Source of the DNA: Natronospira proteinivora
GTDB taxonomy: Bacteria > Pseudomonadota > Gammaproteobacteria > Natronospirales > Natronospiraceae
Reading direction: 5' to 3'
DNA length: 64,000 bases
Assembly: GCF_024170465.1 (NCBI RefSeq)
Contig: NZ_JALJYF010000002.1
Location: forward strand, 496,001 to 560,000
A program made the translations under genes and the position numbers. This document shows positions 40,091 to 50,700 of the stretch, one piece after another. The notes beneath the pieces were generated by a model. It saw nothing but the letters and a program-made list of their open reading frames with translations. It did no database searches and had not been told where the DNA came from. The first letter of the stretch is position 1, and each line of letters starts with the position of its first letter.

Positions 40091-40759
40091 ATGATTCGCT
40101 TTGATCGTGTCAGCAAGAGTTATCCCGGGGGCAACCAGGCCTTGAGCGATGTCAGCTTCGAGCTGGAGCCGGCGGAGTTCGTCTATCTCACCGGCCATTC
40201 CGGGGCCGGCAAATCCACCTTGCTGAAACTGATTGCCATGCTGGAGCGGCCCACTCGCGGGCATGTGCTTTTTGACGGACGCAATCTGGGCAAGGTGGGC
40301 AAATGGGGTATTCCCTATCACCGCCGCAAGGTGGGCCTGATCTTTCAGGACCACAAGCTGCTGCAGGATCGCACCGTGTTCGACAATGTGGCCCTGCCCC
40401 TGGTGATTACCGGCATGGGGCATCGCGAGATTCGTCGCCGGGTTCAGGCGGCCCTAGATCAGGTGGAGCTGCTGCACAAGGAACACGCCCTGCCCGCCAC
40501 CCTCTCCGGCGGTGAACAGCAGCGGGTGGGCATTGCCCGGGCGGTGGTGGGCCGGCCCCCCATGCTGGTGGCGGATGAGCCCACCGGTAATCTGGACCCG
40601 GCCCTGTCCCGGGAAATCATGAGCCTGTTCGAACGCTTCCAGCAGGTGGGGGTGACCGTCATGGTGGCCAGTCATGATCATCGCCTGATTCGCGAGACCG
40701 GCCGCCGGGTGCTGACCCTGCGCGACGGACGAATGACCGACGCGGAGTTAATGGACTGA
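40091..40759 (+). CDS. ftsE: Cell division ATP-binding protein FtsE
   Basis: This 222-residue ABC ATPase partners FtsX at the septum and activates periplasmic peptidoglycan hydrolysis through EnvC-type proteins. Walker A is [12 protein letters not shown], the Q-loop is in [10 protein letters not shown], the signature is [14 protein letters not shown], Walker B is [12 protein letters not shown], and the switch His lies in ASHDHRL. The stop overlaps the ftsX start (TGATG), so translation is coupled. Confidence 0.97.
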   Translation: MIRFDRVSKSYPGGNQALSDVSFELEPAEFVYLTGHSGAGKSTLLKLIAMLERPTRGHVLFDGRNLGKVGKWGIPYHRRKVGLIFQDHKLLQDRTVFDNVALPLVITGMGHREIRRRVQAALDQVELLHKEHALPATLSGGEQQRVGIARAVVGRPPMLVADEPTGNLDPALSREIMSLFERFQQVGVTVMVASHDHRLIRETGRRVLTLRDGRMTDAELMD

Positions 40760-41787
40760 TGGCCTCTCGACGCCCCAATCGACTTCGCCCGGACCGCTCT
40801 GCCCGCCGGCCCAATCCCCCCAAGCGCGACAAGAAGGGCGCCCGTCGCGGTGGTCTGGGCCTGATTGCCCGCTTCCAGGCCTGGTTGCTGCGTCACGCCC
40901 AGACCCTGGTCTTTACCCTGGGCCGAATCTCGCGCCGGCCCGGTTCCAGCTCACTCACCGCCGGGGTGATCGGCGTGGCCCTGGCCCTGCCGGCGGCCAT
41001 GTATGTGTTGGTGGAAAACACCAGTGGCCTGGCCGGCAATTGGGAAGGGGTTTCGCGGGTCTCGGTCTTCATGGAGCCGGGCAGCCCGGAATCCCGGGCG
41101 CGTTCCCTGCGGGAGGAGTTGGAGGCCCGCTCGGAAGTGTCCCAGGTGGAGCACATCAGTGCCGAGGCGGCCATGGAGGAGTTCACGGAGCGTTCGGGCT
41201 TCGGTGATGCCCTGGCGGTGCTGGAGGAGAATCCCCTGCCCCCGGTGCTGGTGGTGCATCCCACCGAGTCGGCGGCCACGCCGGAGGGGCTGCGGGCCCT
41301 GGTCTCGGAACTGCAGGACCTGGAGGAAGTAGACCTGGTGCAGGTGGATACCCAGTGGATTGAGCGGTTCCACGCCATGCTGGAGATTGCCGAACGGGGC
41401 ATTGCGGTTGTGGCGGCGCTGCTGGCCCTCGCGGTGTTGATTGTGGTGGGTAATACCATCCGCCTGGAGATCCAGAACCGGCGGGAGGAGATTGAGGTCA
41501 CCAAGCTGGTGGGGGCAACGGATGCCTTTATACGCCGACCCTTCCTCTATACCGGGCTCTGGTACGGAGTGTTTGGCGGGGTGTTGGCCTGTCTGCTGGT
41601 GACCGGGGCGGTCTGGGTGCTGCATGATCCGGTGCGTTCCCTGGCGGGGCTCTACGGCAGCGGTTTCCAGTTGTCCGGCCTGGGTTTTCTGCCCAGTCTG
41701 CAGGTGCTCGGGGTCGGGGCCTTGCTGGGCTGGGGCGGCAGCTGGCTGGCGGTGGCCCGCCACCTGAGTGAAATCGAGCCGGCCTGA
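40759..41787 (+). CDS. ftsX: Cell division protein FtsX
   Basis: This 342-residue inner-membrane partner of FtsE has a basic cytoplasmic N-terminus (RPNRLRPDRSARRPNPPKR), one membrane helix (GVIGVALALPAAMYVLV), a periplasmic domain (about 95-205) and three C-terminal helices. The conserved EIEVTKLVGATDAFIRRPF loop contacts the ATPase. Length and topology are normal. Start and stop codons of ftsE and ftsX overlap. Confidence 0.95.
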   Translation: MASRRPNRLRPDRSARRPNPPKRDKKGARRGGLGLIARFQAWLLRHAQTLVFTLGRISRRPGSSSLTAGVIGVALALPAAMYVLVENTSGLAGNWEGVSRVSVFMEPGSPESRARSLREELEARSEVSQVEHISAEAAMEEFTERSGFGDALAVLEENPLPPVLVVHPTESAATPEGLRALVSELQDLEEVDLVQVDTQWIERFHAMLEIAERGIAVVAALLALAVLIVVGNTIRLEIQNRREEIEVTKLVGATDAFIRRPFLYTGLWYGVFGGVLACLLVTGAVWVLHDPVRSLAGLYGSGFQLSGLGFLPSLQVLGVGALLGWGGSWLAVARHLSEIEPA

Positions 41788-41801
41788 TCAGAACAGCCCC
41801 C

Positions 41802-42073
41802 GTAGGAGCGGATTTATCCGCGATTGATCTGCCGGGATATGGTCCTCCGTGATCTCCGCGTAAAATATCCAGCCTGGGTTCGCCAAGCCGGCATCAATAT
41901 CCCGAAATCCAAGCAAATTAACCCTTCGTGCCCCTTCTGCCTTTCTTCGTGTCCTTCGTGCCATGTCTTTCTCTGGCTCTATAAAATCTAACACGAAGGG
42001 CACGAAGAAGAGCAGAAGGACACGAAGAAAAGAATGACTGCCATTCCCGCATCCGTAGGGGCGGGTTTATCCA
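41802..42073. repeat. REP remnant and paired CACGAAG arrays
   Basis: A REP (41802-41825) with a shortened composite unit ends near 41860. A TTCGTG-type array (about 41933-41961, with the CTTCTGCCTTTC interruption) and an inverted array (41991-42031) face outward around an AT-rich spacer. A degenerate REP, GTAGGGGCGGGTTTATCC, lies at 42054-42071. The gap separates convergent ftsX and rpoH. Confidence 0.75.
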
Positions 42074-42114
42074 GTCCTGCAGAAGGGGCAAAGCCTCGGA
42101 TAGGGCCGCCGGTG

Positions 42115-42996
42115 TTAGGCGGCCATGTAGCCCCTGAGTTTCTTGATGGCGCTGTTCTCGATCTGGCGGATTCGTTCGGCGGAGACGCCGTACTCGTCGG
42201 CCAGATCATGCAAAGTGGTCTTGCCATCCTCGCTCATCCAGCGGGACTGGACGATGTGACGGGAACGCTCATCCAGGCGGCTTAAGGCCTGGCTCAGGCG
42301 GCGGCTGCCGGAGTCACTCCAGTCATCGGCCTCAACGGCTACGGCCGGGTCACTGCTGCTGTCAGGCAGGTAGTGGGCCGGAGCGTAGCTGCCCTCCTCA
42401 TCGTCATTGGCGCCGGGATAGGGGTCAAAGGCCACGTCATGGTGGGCCAGGCGGCCTTCCATTTCCATCACCTGTTCGCTGCTCACACCCAGATCCCGTG
42501 CCACGTTGTCTACTTCGTCCTTGCTGAACCAGCCCAGACGATGCTTGGCCTTGCGCAGGTTGAAAAAGAGCTTGCGCTGGGCCTTGGTGGTGGCGATTTT
42601 CACAATCCGCCAGTTGCGGATCACGTACTCGTGAATCTCGGCACGAATCCAGTGCACGGCGAAGGAAATCAGGCGGACGCCAACACTGGGGTCGAAGCGC
42701 TTGACCGCCTTCATCAGGCCCACATTGCCTTCCTGGATCAGGTCGGCAAAGGGCAGGCCGTAGCCCTGGTAACCCCGGGCCACATGGACCACGAAACGCA
42801 GATTGGAGAGGACCAGGGTGCGGGCCGCATCCAGGTCGCCTTCGTCGTGGTAACGCACGGCCAGGTCGTGCTCTTCATCTTCGGAGAGCACGGGGATGCT
42901 GCTCACGGCACTGAGATAGGCGTCCAGGCTGTTGGACGGACCGGCCAGCGCCAATGCGGCATTGTTTTTGAGGGTTAAAGCTTTCTTATCCGCCAT
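42115..42996 (-). CDS. rpoH: RNA polymerase sigma-32 factor RpoH
   Basis: This 293-residue heat-shock sigma factor directs RNA polymerase to chaperone and protease promoters. Region 2 contains [27 protein letters not shown] (read as [12 protein letters not shown]) and [20 protein letters not shown]. The RpoH box is [12 protein letters not shown], and region 4 has [20 protein letters not shown]. The ATG at 42996 follows GGAGG. The gene lies convergent to ftsEX in the classic ftsY-ftsE-ftsX-rpoH block. A CIRCE site covers its promoter, so HrcA probably represses it. Confidence 0.97.
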   Translation of the reverse strand: MADKKALTLKNNAALALAGPSNSLDAYLSAVSSIPVLSEDEEHDLAVRYHDEGDLDAARTLVLSNLRFVVHVARGYQGYGLPFADLIQEGNVGLMKAVKRFDPSVGVRLISFAVHWIRAEIHEYVIRNWRIVKIATTKAQRKLFFNLRKAKHRLGWFSKDEVDNVARDLGVSSEQVMEMEGRLAHHDVAFDPYPGANDDEEGSYAPAHYLPDSSSDPAVAVEADDWSDSGSRRLSQALSRLDERSRHIVQSRWMSEDGKTTLHDLADEYGVSAERIRQIENSAIKKLRGYMAA

Positions 42997-43039
42997 CCCG
43001 TCGGCCTCCAAAAACGGTTCAGGGAAATTTCCACGCTCT

Positions 43040-43069
43040 ATTCTAGCACTCACCGGGTTGGAGTGCTAA
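43040..43069 (-). promoter_or_regulatory. CIRCE (HrcA) operator over the rpoH promoter
   Basis: On the minus strand TTAGCACTC, nine bases, GAGTGCTAG matches the CIRCE consensus in 17 of 18 arm positions with the exact nine-base spacer (43043-43069). TTAGCA as -35 (43064-43069) and TAGAAT as -10 (43040-43045) lie 18 bases apart, so the operator spans the promoter. The predicted leader to the ATG is about 37 bases. Confidence 0.9.
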
Positions 43070-43109
43070 TCCCGAAATGAGTTCCCAAGCTCACCGACCA
43101 AGCGGCCCA

Positions 43110-43270
43110 GGGCCGCTGGCCCGGGGGAATTCGAGGGCCTGGGCGGCTCTGGCGGCCGCTCGCGCCGGTATGGAGCGAGGTGCGTAGCCAAAGCTACGTG
43201 CCGAGTAAATACCAAGCGAGCGGTCGTCAGAGACGTCCAGGCGCCGAATCTCCCCCCGGGTCAGCGGCCC
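43110..43270 (+). other. 161-nt long hairpin, probable structured RNA or palindromic element
   Basis: Almost the entire stretch folds into one stem with a CAAA loop at 43189-43192. Paired segments include GGGCCGCTGG with TCAGCGGCCC, CCCGGGGG with CCCCCCGGG, the GCCTGG/CCAGGC region, CCGCTCGC with GCGAGCGG, GGTAT with ATACC, and GTGCGTAGC with GCTACGTGC. All six transition differences between the arms give G-U pairs in a plus-strand RNA and A-C mismatches in a minus-strand RNA. It lies between the terminator of protease 2 and the rpoH promoter. I see no clear promoter for it. Confidence 0.6.
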
Positions 43271-43271
43271 C

Positions 43272-43306
43272 AAAAAAAACCGCCCCCCGGCAAAGCCGGG
43301 GGGCGG
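43272..43306 (-). terminator. Strong intrinsic terminator, distal, for protease 2
   Basis: CCGCCCCCCGGC pairs with GCCGGGGGGCGG around AAA. On the minus strand it is followed by eight T. Confidence 0.93.
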
Positions 43307-43316
43307 AATCTTTTCG

Positions 43317-43350
43317 GTCAGACCCGCCGGCTAAGCCGGCGGGGACTGAC
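43317..43350 (-). terminator. Proximal hairpin downstream of protease 2
   Basis: GTCAG, CCCGCCGGC, loop TAA, GCCGGCGGG, CTGAC form a long hairpin 19 bases past the stop of protease 2. It lacks its own T-run and probably works with the stronger hairpin beyond it. Confidence 0.6.
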
Positions 43351-43368
43351 TATGGCCTTGGAAGGCCC

Positions 43369-46300
43369 TTACACACGGCGACGGGCCGCCAGACCCAGCA
43401 GTGCCAACAGGAACAGCGTCGGCATCAGCGGATCAATCGGTCCCTTGCCACTACCCATGGAGCAACTGAAGAAGCTGCTGCCACTGGGCCCACTTGGCTC
43501 AGCGACATCCTCATCTTCATCATCAACACAGGCAGCCGTGCTGACACTGAAGGCCTCGCTGGTGATATCCCCCGCCGAGGCGGCAATTTCGCCCTGGAAG
43601 TCGTAGGAGGCACCACACTCGAGTCCATCCACCACTTCCGTGTAGGTCTGGGGATAGAAGCTCGCCATCAGCTCGAAGCCTTCGGTCTGCTCACCATCAC
43701 CGTCGATGAAGTAGCCCGAGGGCGTTGCACCGAAGGTGTTGGCGGTCATGGTCAACTCGACCGATTCCTCATCAATGGCTTGACCATCGACACTCATCAG
43801 CTCGATCTCATCACCAAGACCTTCCAGCACCAGGCCACCGGCATCGATTACACCGGCAACCGCGCTGCCATCCCAGGTGGAGTACAGCTCAACGGTCCAT
43901 TCACCAGCGGCTTCTTCACCGGCGAACTCTTCCAGCAGCTCTTCCGCCGAATCGGTTCCGCCACCAGAGGCCCAACCCAGGTCATAGTCCAGCTCTTCAT
44001 CTGGATCTGCCCCGGTAGCACCGGCAGCACCGCCGATCAGAACTTCGGTTCCTTCCGGAGAAGTGAGATGCATACGGAACTCGTCCAGCCAGTCACCACC
44101 GGTAGCGGTATAGGTGATATCCAGCGTGGCACCTGCGGTCAGCGTACCGTCAATGCCATCCAGAGTGACCACAGTGGGATTACCGACACCACCGCTCACC
44201 TCAATACCAGCCAGGTTCAGCAGATTTGTGGTGCATGCACCGCGAGCATAGGAACGGTTGATGCCATGAGCCATACCCGTGATCTGGTTGGTGGCCCAGA
44301 TAGTACCATCACAGTCGATGGTGACATCCCGCACCGTATCCAGCAGTACACGCTCACCTGCTTCGTCGGCATAGACAATCTCATCAACGAAGGCATAGCC
44401 ATCGTTGAGGTCATGCACGAAGACATCGGCAGAGGTGTCCCGCTGATAGTCAGTGATGAAGATGCTGCCGGTAGCCGGATTGACGGCCAGGCCGCCAATG
44501 GCGTAACCGGTATCAACCGAGTTCAGCACTTCACCATCCAGGTTGACCTCGTAAATCCAGCCACCGCGGTCACCGAAGTACAGCAGCTCGCTGGATTGAT
44601 CGTAGGCAACCCCACGGAGACGGCCATCTTCCAGATCTTCCTGATCCAGGCAGATGGCGTTGCCGGTGGCTTCGCCTTCAGACGGATCCACTTCGTGCAG
44701 GCATTGATCACCACCCACATTCAGGTGCCAGAGCATGCCGCTTTCCGGATCGTAGGTCATACCTGCGGTCCAGTCACCGTCATCACCATCCGCATAGGGC
44801 TTGGTGGAGATGCTGCTCTCGGTGGGCGAACCATCGAAGTTGAAGCCGTGGATGTGATCGCTACCTTGATAAAGCTCGCGATCGGCCACCCAGACATTAC
44901 CACCACGCAGGGTGTGGGCAATGCCATAGCTACCCATCAGACCAGTATCGAAGCTGGCATCCACCAGATCCACACTGTCATCCGGCTCCGCCGCAATGGG
45001 CATGGCCATATCCGGGCCACCATTGTGGTCGGTGATCATCACACGACCAAAGTTGGTCGGCCCTTCACCCACCAGGCCGGCGCCGGCCATGGTCACGGTG
45101 ATTGCAGCCTGCTGTCCGGCCTCAAGGGTCAGTTCAGCGGGTTCAACGGAGACTTCCACATCACCCTGAACAGTCATCCCTTCAAAGCTGTAGGTCCCGG
45201 CACGGGTCGCCTTGAACGTACGGGTCCAGGAACAGCTGGCCAGACAATCCCGATTGGCCATACTGGCCAGGTTCAGCGTCCGGATGTTGCCGAACTCATG
45301 GGGATCGTTACCGATCATGTTGGCAATGCTTTCATCCAGTACCAGACCGGCATCAACGGCAGCGCCAACCCGGGCTTCGCCCGCACCCTGGTCATACCAG
45401 TCATAGCCTTCCAGGGCATAAGCGGTCAGCATCAGCGCCGACTTGACTTCCATCGGAGTCCAGTCCGGACGGCCAGCCATCACCAGCGCGGCGGCACCGG
45501 CCACATGCGGGCTGGACATGGATGTGCCACCAATGGCGTCGTACTCATCCACATCCTCGGTAGCACCCGCATAAGCGGCGAGAATACCCTGACCCGGCGC
45601 GGAAATGTCCGGCTTCAGGAGATCCGCCAATACGGGATCGGAGGTAATCGGCCCGCGGGAACTGAAGTTCGCCATTTGGCCACCGAACGCCTCGTCCACT
45701 TCTTCTGAGATGGAGGCCAGTCCGATGGAACCCGGCAGCGTGTCGCCATCCAGAGCTTCAATCAGTTCAGCACGGTCCGTGCTCAAGATATGAGCAGCCG
45801 GCAGTGGCGCACGCATATCAAGCAGTGTTTCGTCACCATCATCGTCGATAAAATAGATGGCGTCGGTGTTGGCATAGAGAACACCACCACCACCTGCCTC
45901 AAACACGTTGGCCAAGGCAGCATTCATCAGAGAGCCACCGAAAAGATCCGTACCGAGGTCGCAGAGGACGATTTCACCATCGAACTCATCCGGTGCGAAA
46001 ACCTGCCCCCCAAGAAGGGTGTCGGCACAAAATGCACCGTCATTCACACCGACATCGCCACCATAGATGATGTCTTCCTCGTAAGCACTGGTAAAGCCGG
46101 CACCGACGAGGTTGACTTCCTCACCTTCAGGGCCATAAGTCACATCCACCATGGATTCCAGCACCCGGTCATGGGTGTTGGCGGCCACGGAGCTGACCCA
46201 GGGCGCGGCCTTGGAGACGGTCCCTGCACCGGGGCCATCGTTGCCCGCGGATGCGGCCACGAAGATACCGGCATGGGTAGCACCTGCCCAGGCATCACTC

Positions 46301-47475
46301 ACCGGATCCGCATCTTCATCCCAGGGGTTGTTGGCGCCACTGATGGAGAAGTTGAGGATATCAACACCATCTTCGATGGACTGCTCTACAGCAGCCACCG
46401 AATCAGCAACCGGACAACCCGGTGCGCAAACGCGATAATTGACCAGGTTGGCTCTCGGCGCCACACCGGTCACGTTCCGCTCATAGGGCTCGTCAGTGCC
46501 GGCTTCCGGCAGCACATCGAAGGGCTCGTAGAACGGAATCATGGTGGCAACGGTCGGGTTACCCGCGGCCGTGCTGGCGACGTGACTACCATGGCCGTTC
46601 ACGTCAAAGCCGCCTTCACCAGCATAGTCGTAGGCGCCGATCAGCTTGCTGTTACAGGGATAGTCCGGGTTGTAATCCGCACTGGAGGGATCACAGACCC
46701 CAAGGTAAACCCCCTCGCCCATCGGGTTGACATGCTGATAACCATCGGGAGATTCAGCATCAAAGGAAGTGTGGAAGGGATTGATACCACTATCGATGAT
46801 ACCAATAACCACGCCTTCGCCACGGTTAGCTACTGCGGCGTCGTCATTATCCCAAACGCCATCGGCCCCAATACGGCCAGGACCCTGATCGGTATCCATC
46901 TCACGCACTTCGTCCGGTGTCACATAGCGAACACCGTCCATGCGATTGAGCTTCATGGCTTCATTGGGCGTGACCGTAATGGCCATGCCGTTCATGGCGC
47001 GAATGTATTGATGATCGACTTTGACATCGCGGCGAAGCTCATTACGCAGGGTGGACAGGAACTCGTCCTGCTGGCCCATCAGGTAATTGCTATATGCCTG
47101 AACGGCACTACCCTGGGTCTGCAAACGACTTTCGCCGGTCACTGCAGGGCTGGTGGCTTCAAAACCCTCAATTCCACCGGTATAGAGGGAAACGGCGGGA
47201 TCATCGAAGGCAACGATGAAACGCATCATTTCATCGCCCTGGTTCTGGACAAGCTCACGCAGACCCGGGTTCGGATCCTGACCCCGTTCGGCGGCGCGCA
47301 GCTTTTCATCGCTGAGACGAGGACTTACCAGCTCCCCATCAACGTTGTAGCCGATGCCGCCCTTGTATTCCGAAACCGGAATTGTGGTCGGTCCACTGGC
47401 GGTGGCAGTCGCCATGGCAACCCCCACAGCCAGACCGACCCCGGTCGCGACTGATAGTATTGGCCTCAATTTCAT
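43369..47475 (-). CDS. Giant secreted S8 serine protease 2
   Basis: This 1368-residue exported subtilase starts at the ATG at 47475, which has GGAG six bases upstream, with signal peptide ILSVATGVGLAVGVAMATATA. A propeptide covers about 75-190. The triad is Asp228 (GIIDSGI), His295 (GHGSHVAS) and Ser652 (GGTSMSSPHVAG), with a PA-like insert between about 440 and 590. Downstream come an Ig-like domain, a propeller-like region with MLWHLNVGGDQCLHEV and LYFGDRGGWIYEVN repeats, a P/homoB-like domain (LDYDLGWASGG and WTVELYSTW) and a short Ig-like segment. It is shorter than proteases 1 and 3 because the CHB_HEX-like and regulatory-like domains are absent. The C-terminus is SCSMGSGKGPIDPLMP, a hydrophobic segment and RRRV. 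Confidence 0.93.
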   Translation of the reverse strand: MKLRPILSVATGVGLAVGVAMATATASGPTTIPVSEYKGGIGYNVDGELVSPRLSDEKLRAAERGQDPNPGLRELVQNQGDEMMRFIVAFDDPAVSLYTGGIEGFEATSPAVTGESRLQTQGSAVQAYSNYLMGQQDEFLSTLRNELRRDVKVDHQYIRAMNGMAITVTPNEAMKLNRMDGVRYVTPDEVREMDTDQGPGRIGADGVWDNDDAAVANRGEGVVIGIIDSGINPFHTSFDAESPDGYQHVNPMGEGVYLGVCDPSSADYNPDYPCNSKLIGAYDYAGEGGFDVNGHGSHVASTAAGNPTVATMIPFYEPFDVLPEAGTDEPYERNVTGVAPRANLVNYRVCAPGCPVADSVAAVEQSIEDGVDILNFSISGANNPWDEDADPVSDAWAGATHAGIFVAASAGNDGPGAGTVSKAAPWVSSVAANTHDRVLESMVDVTYGPEGEEVNLVGAGFTSAYEEDIIYGGDVGVNDGAFCADTLLGGQVFAPDEFDGEIVLCDLGTDLFGGSLMNAALANVFEAGGGGVLYANTDAIYFIDDDGDETLLDMRAPLPAAHILSTDRAELIEALDGDTLPGSIGLASISEEVDEAFGGQMANFSSRGPITSDPVLADLLKPDISAPGQGILAAYAGATEDVDEYDAIGGTSMSSPHVAGAAALVMAGRPDWTPMEVKSALMLTAYALEGYDWYDQGAGEARVGAAVDAGLVLDESIANMIGNDPHEFGNIRTLNLASMANRDCLASCSWTRTFKATRAGTYSFEGMTVQGDVEVSVEPAELTLEAGQQAAITVTMAGAGLVGEGPTNFGRVMITDHNGGPDMAMPIAAEPDDSVDLVDASFDTGLMGSYGIAHTLRGGNVWVADRELYQGSDHIHGFNFDGSPTESSISTKPYADGDDGDWTAGMTYDPESGMLWHLNVGGDQCLHEVDPSEGEATGNAICLDQEDLEDGRLRGVAYDQSSELLYFGDRGGWIYEVNLDGEVLNSVDTGYAIGGLAVNPATGSIFITDYQRDTSADVFVHDLNDGYAFVDEIVYADEAGERVLLDTVRDVTIDCDGTIWATNQITGMAHGINRSYARGACTTNLLNLAGIEVSGGVGNPTVVTLDGIDGTLTAGATLDITYTATGGDWLDEFRMHLTSPEGTEVLIGGAAGATGADPDEELDYDLGWASGGGTDSAEELLEEFAGEEAAGEWTVELYSTWDGSAVAGVIDAGGLVLEGLGDEIELMSVDGQAIDEESVELTMTANTFGATPSGYFIDGDGEQTEGFELMASFYPQTYTEVVDGLECGASYDFQGEIAASAGDITSEAFSVSTAACVDDEDEDVAEPSGPSGSSFFSCSMGSGKGPIDPLMPTLFLLALLGLAARRRV

Positions 47476-47705
47476 AACAAGCTCCATTGCTGTTTTACAT
47501 TCACTCCTTTCGAGGACCCCCCCCAAACAGCGGGCCAAGTCCGCGAAAGTTTCCGTTGCCTTGCCTGGCAATTACAAAGCCCTTTCGGGCTCCTTATCCG
47601 ACGAAGAGACGTCCCCCATCAAGTCGCCCCCCACGCCGGACCATTCCTAAGTCAAGTACACGATCCTGCTTTTTTCAAGAAAGGACGTGTCCTTAAATTC
47701 TGAAT

Positions 47706-47734
47706 CCAGTCCGGGCCCCAAGGGCCCGGACTGG
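47706..47734 (-). terminator. Hairpin downstream of protease 3
   Basis: A perfect 13-bp stem (CCAGTCCGGGCCC with GGGCCCGGACTGG) with a CAA loop lies 13 bases past the stop of protease 3. The minus-strand sequence after it is AT-rich (ATTCAGAATTTAA) but not a pure T-run. Confidence 0.75.
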
Positions 47735-47746
47735 CCACATTTCAGA

Positions 47747-50700
47747 TCACACTCTCCGCCGAGCCGCCATCAAACCGACCATGGACAGCAGGATCAGCAA
47801 GGGCAGACTCGGGTCCAACCTTCCTTTGCCTGCCCCAATGGAACAGGTGCTCGAAGAGGAGGAGGAAGATGACGCACTAGGACAGGCATCCGTATCGGCG
47901 CTAACCACGTCGCTTTCATCTTCCATATCCCGGTCATTCACCGCGACGGCCTGCATTTCAAAGGAGCTACCGCAGTCGAGTCCGGCGATGGTGACCTCTA
48001 CCGCATCATCATCCGGGGCGAATTCCACGGCGTCGCTTTCGGAATCCAGACTTCCGACACTGCCATAGGAAACAGTGACCGTACCGGCCCGCTCATTGGC
48101 ATCCAGCTCCACGGTTACCGTGGCACTGTCATCACCAGCGGTAACGCTCACAGCCTGAATCTCCGGCGTGGTGGGAGTGGGCTCAAGCATTACACCGCTG
48201 ATCTCCTCGGAATCGCCTTCGAATGCATACCCCATCCCATCATTGTCTTCGGACAGGGGCTCATAGCCCGTACCGGTGACTTCGATGGCGGAATAGGCCC
48301 GGGAAGTCACGGCCGGCAGCACAAAGGCGTCTTCACCACTGCCATCGCCGGTGAGCATCATGGGACCGATACTGCTGCCGTCCCCGGAATCAACCAGTGT
48401 CAGAGCCACTTCCTCATCGGCCAGCAAGCCGGCCATTTGGCCACTGATTTCACCAGCGGCTTCCACAGTCAGATCACATTGCGGTTCGCTACCGACGCAG
48501 TCCGCACCACCCACATTGAGCATGGCAAAACCATCGGCCACGACCGTGAGCTCGTGTTCGCCATTCTCGGGAACCGGCGTGAAGAGGTGGAAAACACCCT
48601 CTTCATCGGTATATGCGCGATAACGGTCTTCGGCACCGTCCGGACCCACTTCTTCAGTGGTCTTGACCCGGGCACCAGCCAGAGGCTCGTCAAATTCACT
48701 GCGAACCCAGCCGGCATACTGACGGCTCTCGGCAATGGAGAAGCCATCTTCGGTAACGGTGTCGTAAGTACCACCACTGTCTTGCACCTGAACCTGGAAC
48801 TCCACTTCATCCGTGGTGTTGGCGCTGGCCATGGTCAGGGCTTCATTGCCCGAGTCCGCATCGTCCACGGCCTCGACTTCCACTGGATCCAGGATGGCGA
48901 CATCACTGTCATCGCCCGCATCATCCTGCACCGCCAGTTGGAGCACATACCCCGGTGTCGCACCACGGACAGCCAGGGATTGTGGCTCATCGCCCTGGAG
49001 GAGCAGATTGAAGTCAGCATCCACCAGCAGATCCACATCCACCGTGAAGCTGCTGCTCGACCCGGTCTCGTCGTCGGTAACCGTGACTTCATAGCTACCC
49101 GCGAAGGCACCGCTGGACGGGGCAGTGAAGGTCCACTCGCCATCGTCTTCGCTCAGCTCGCCCTCAACTTCCGACCCGCTGACGGTGTTCATGCCGGCAT
49201 CCACACTGTAGTCACCGGAGCCACTGGACGGCGTGAAGGTCACACCCTGACCGGCGGATACGCGGGGATCGCTGATGGGATCACCGTCACCATCTTCAAC
49301 CGAAACTTCGTCGTAGAAGGTATAGCTACGATTGAAGACGTCCGTATGTCCATCCGCGGTTTCCGCATAGGCGCGGAGCTCGACCGTGTCACCCGAGTCC
49401 GGATCAGCCGCACCAACATGCACGCTACCGCCGCTGGTAACCGAGTCGCTGTCACCGTCGGGCTCGCTTCCATCCAGGGTATAGCGGATGGTGTCGTTGT
49501 CGCCTTCACTGGAAGTGAGACTCACTTCAAGCGGGGCATCGTCGAGGAGATAGCCACCGCCATCGGGGGAGAAGGACACCGACATGCCAGCCAACTCAAG
49601 CTGAATCCGGCTGTCATTGGTCAAGTTGCCGGCGGTGGCACCAAAGGTACCCCAGACCCGGACCGTCCATTGGCCGGCAGCATCTTCGCCGTTGAAATCA
49701 TTGACGCTACGGCTGTCGCTATCGTCGCCAGTCTCTCCTGGCCAGCCAAAATCATAGTCGAGGTCGTCATAGGGATCCGTGAAACTTCCCACACCACCAC
49801 CGGCCATGATCACAGTGCCTTCCGGGCTTTCGATTTCCATGCGGAACTCTTCCAGCCAGGCCGACCCCTCCGTGGCGTAATTCAGCTCCCACATGAGCTC
49901 CTCGACCTCTCCACCCGGGGCGAGGAAGGTCAACACGGCTGCATCGTCTCGTGACTCACCGGGGACGTCACCATCCAGAAGGAGGGAGTCACTGGGGCAC
50001 ACCCCTTCGGCCGGCAAGTCAAAGGCATGGACATAGCCGGTGCCAGGGTCCGTGGCCCAGACCAGGCCATCGCAGCTGATGGTCAGATCACCCCGATCAC
50101 CTTCACCGAAGGCGGCGCTGCCGTCCTCGGCACTCAAGACATACTGGTTGATCAGAGAGAAACCACTATTGGTATCCAGTGCCAGAAGCTGGCCTTCTTC
50201 AGCCGCATCCTGCATCACATAGAGGATGCCGGAACCTTCGGCCAGTGCCAGACCGGTCACTGAATCATCCAGCTGCTCGGTGGCCAGAATGTCACCGCTT
50301 GAATCGATCTGCTGGAGCAGGCCCGATTCACCGGCGGCCCAAAGAGTGGAATCGCGACGATCGTAGGCCACAGCCTGGACCGACTCCTCCCAATCGGGGC
50401 AGATGGAAGCGCCCTGGTCGCCGTCGGCAGCGGTCCATTCGTGGAGACAGTTGTCACCACCCACCTCAAGCTGCCAGAAGCTGCCAAAGGCGGCGGTATA
50501 GACCAGACCACCGCCTTGGCCACCATCCAGCCAATCAGCGTCATGGCTGTTTCCGGTGGCGTTGAAGTCCAGGTCAAACTCATGAACCTGATCATCAGCG
50601 CCGATCCAGACACCATCGGCATTTTCCAGAGCCTGGGTAATACCCCAGGGCCCGGTCAATTCGGTATCGATGCTGCTGACAGCGTCGATCTCCGCAGGGC

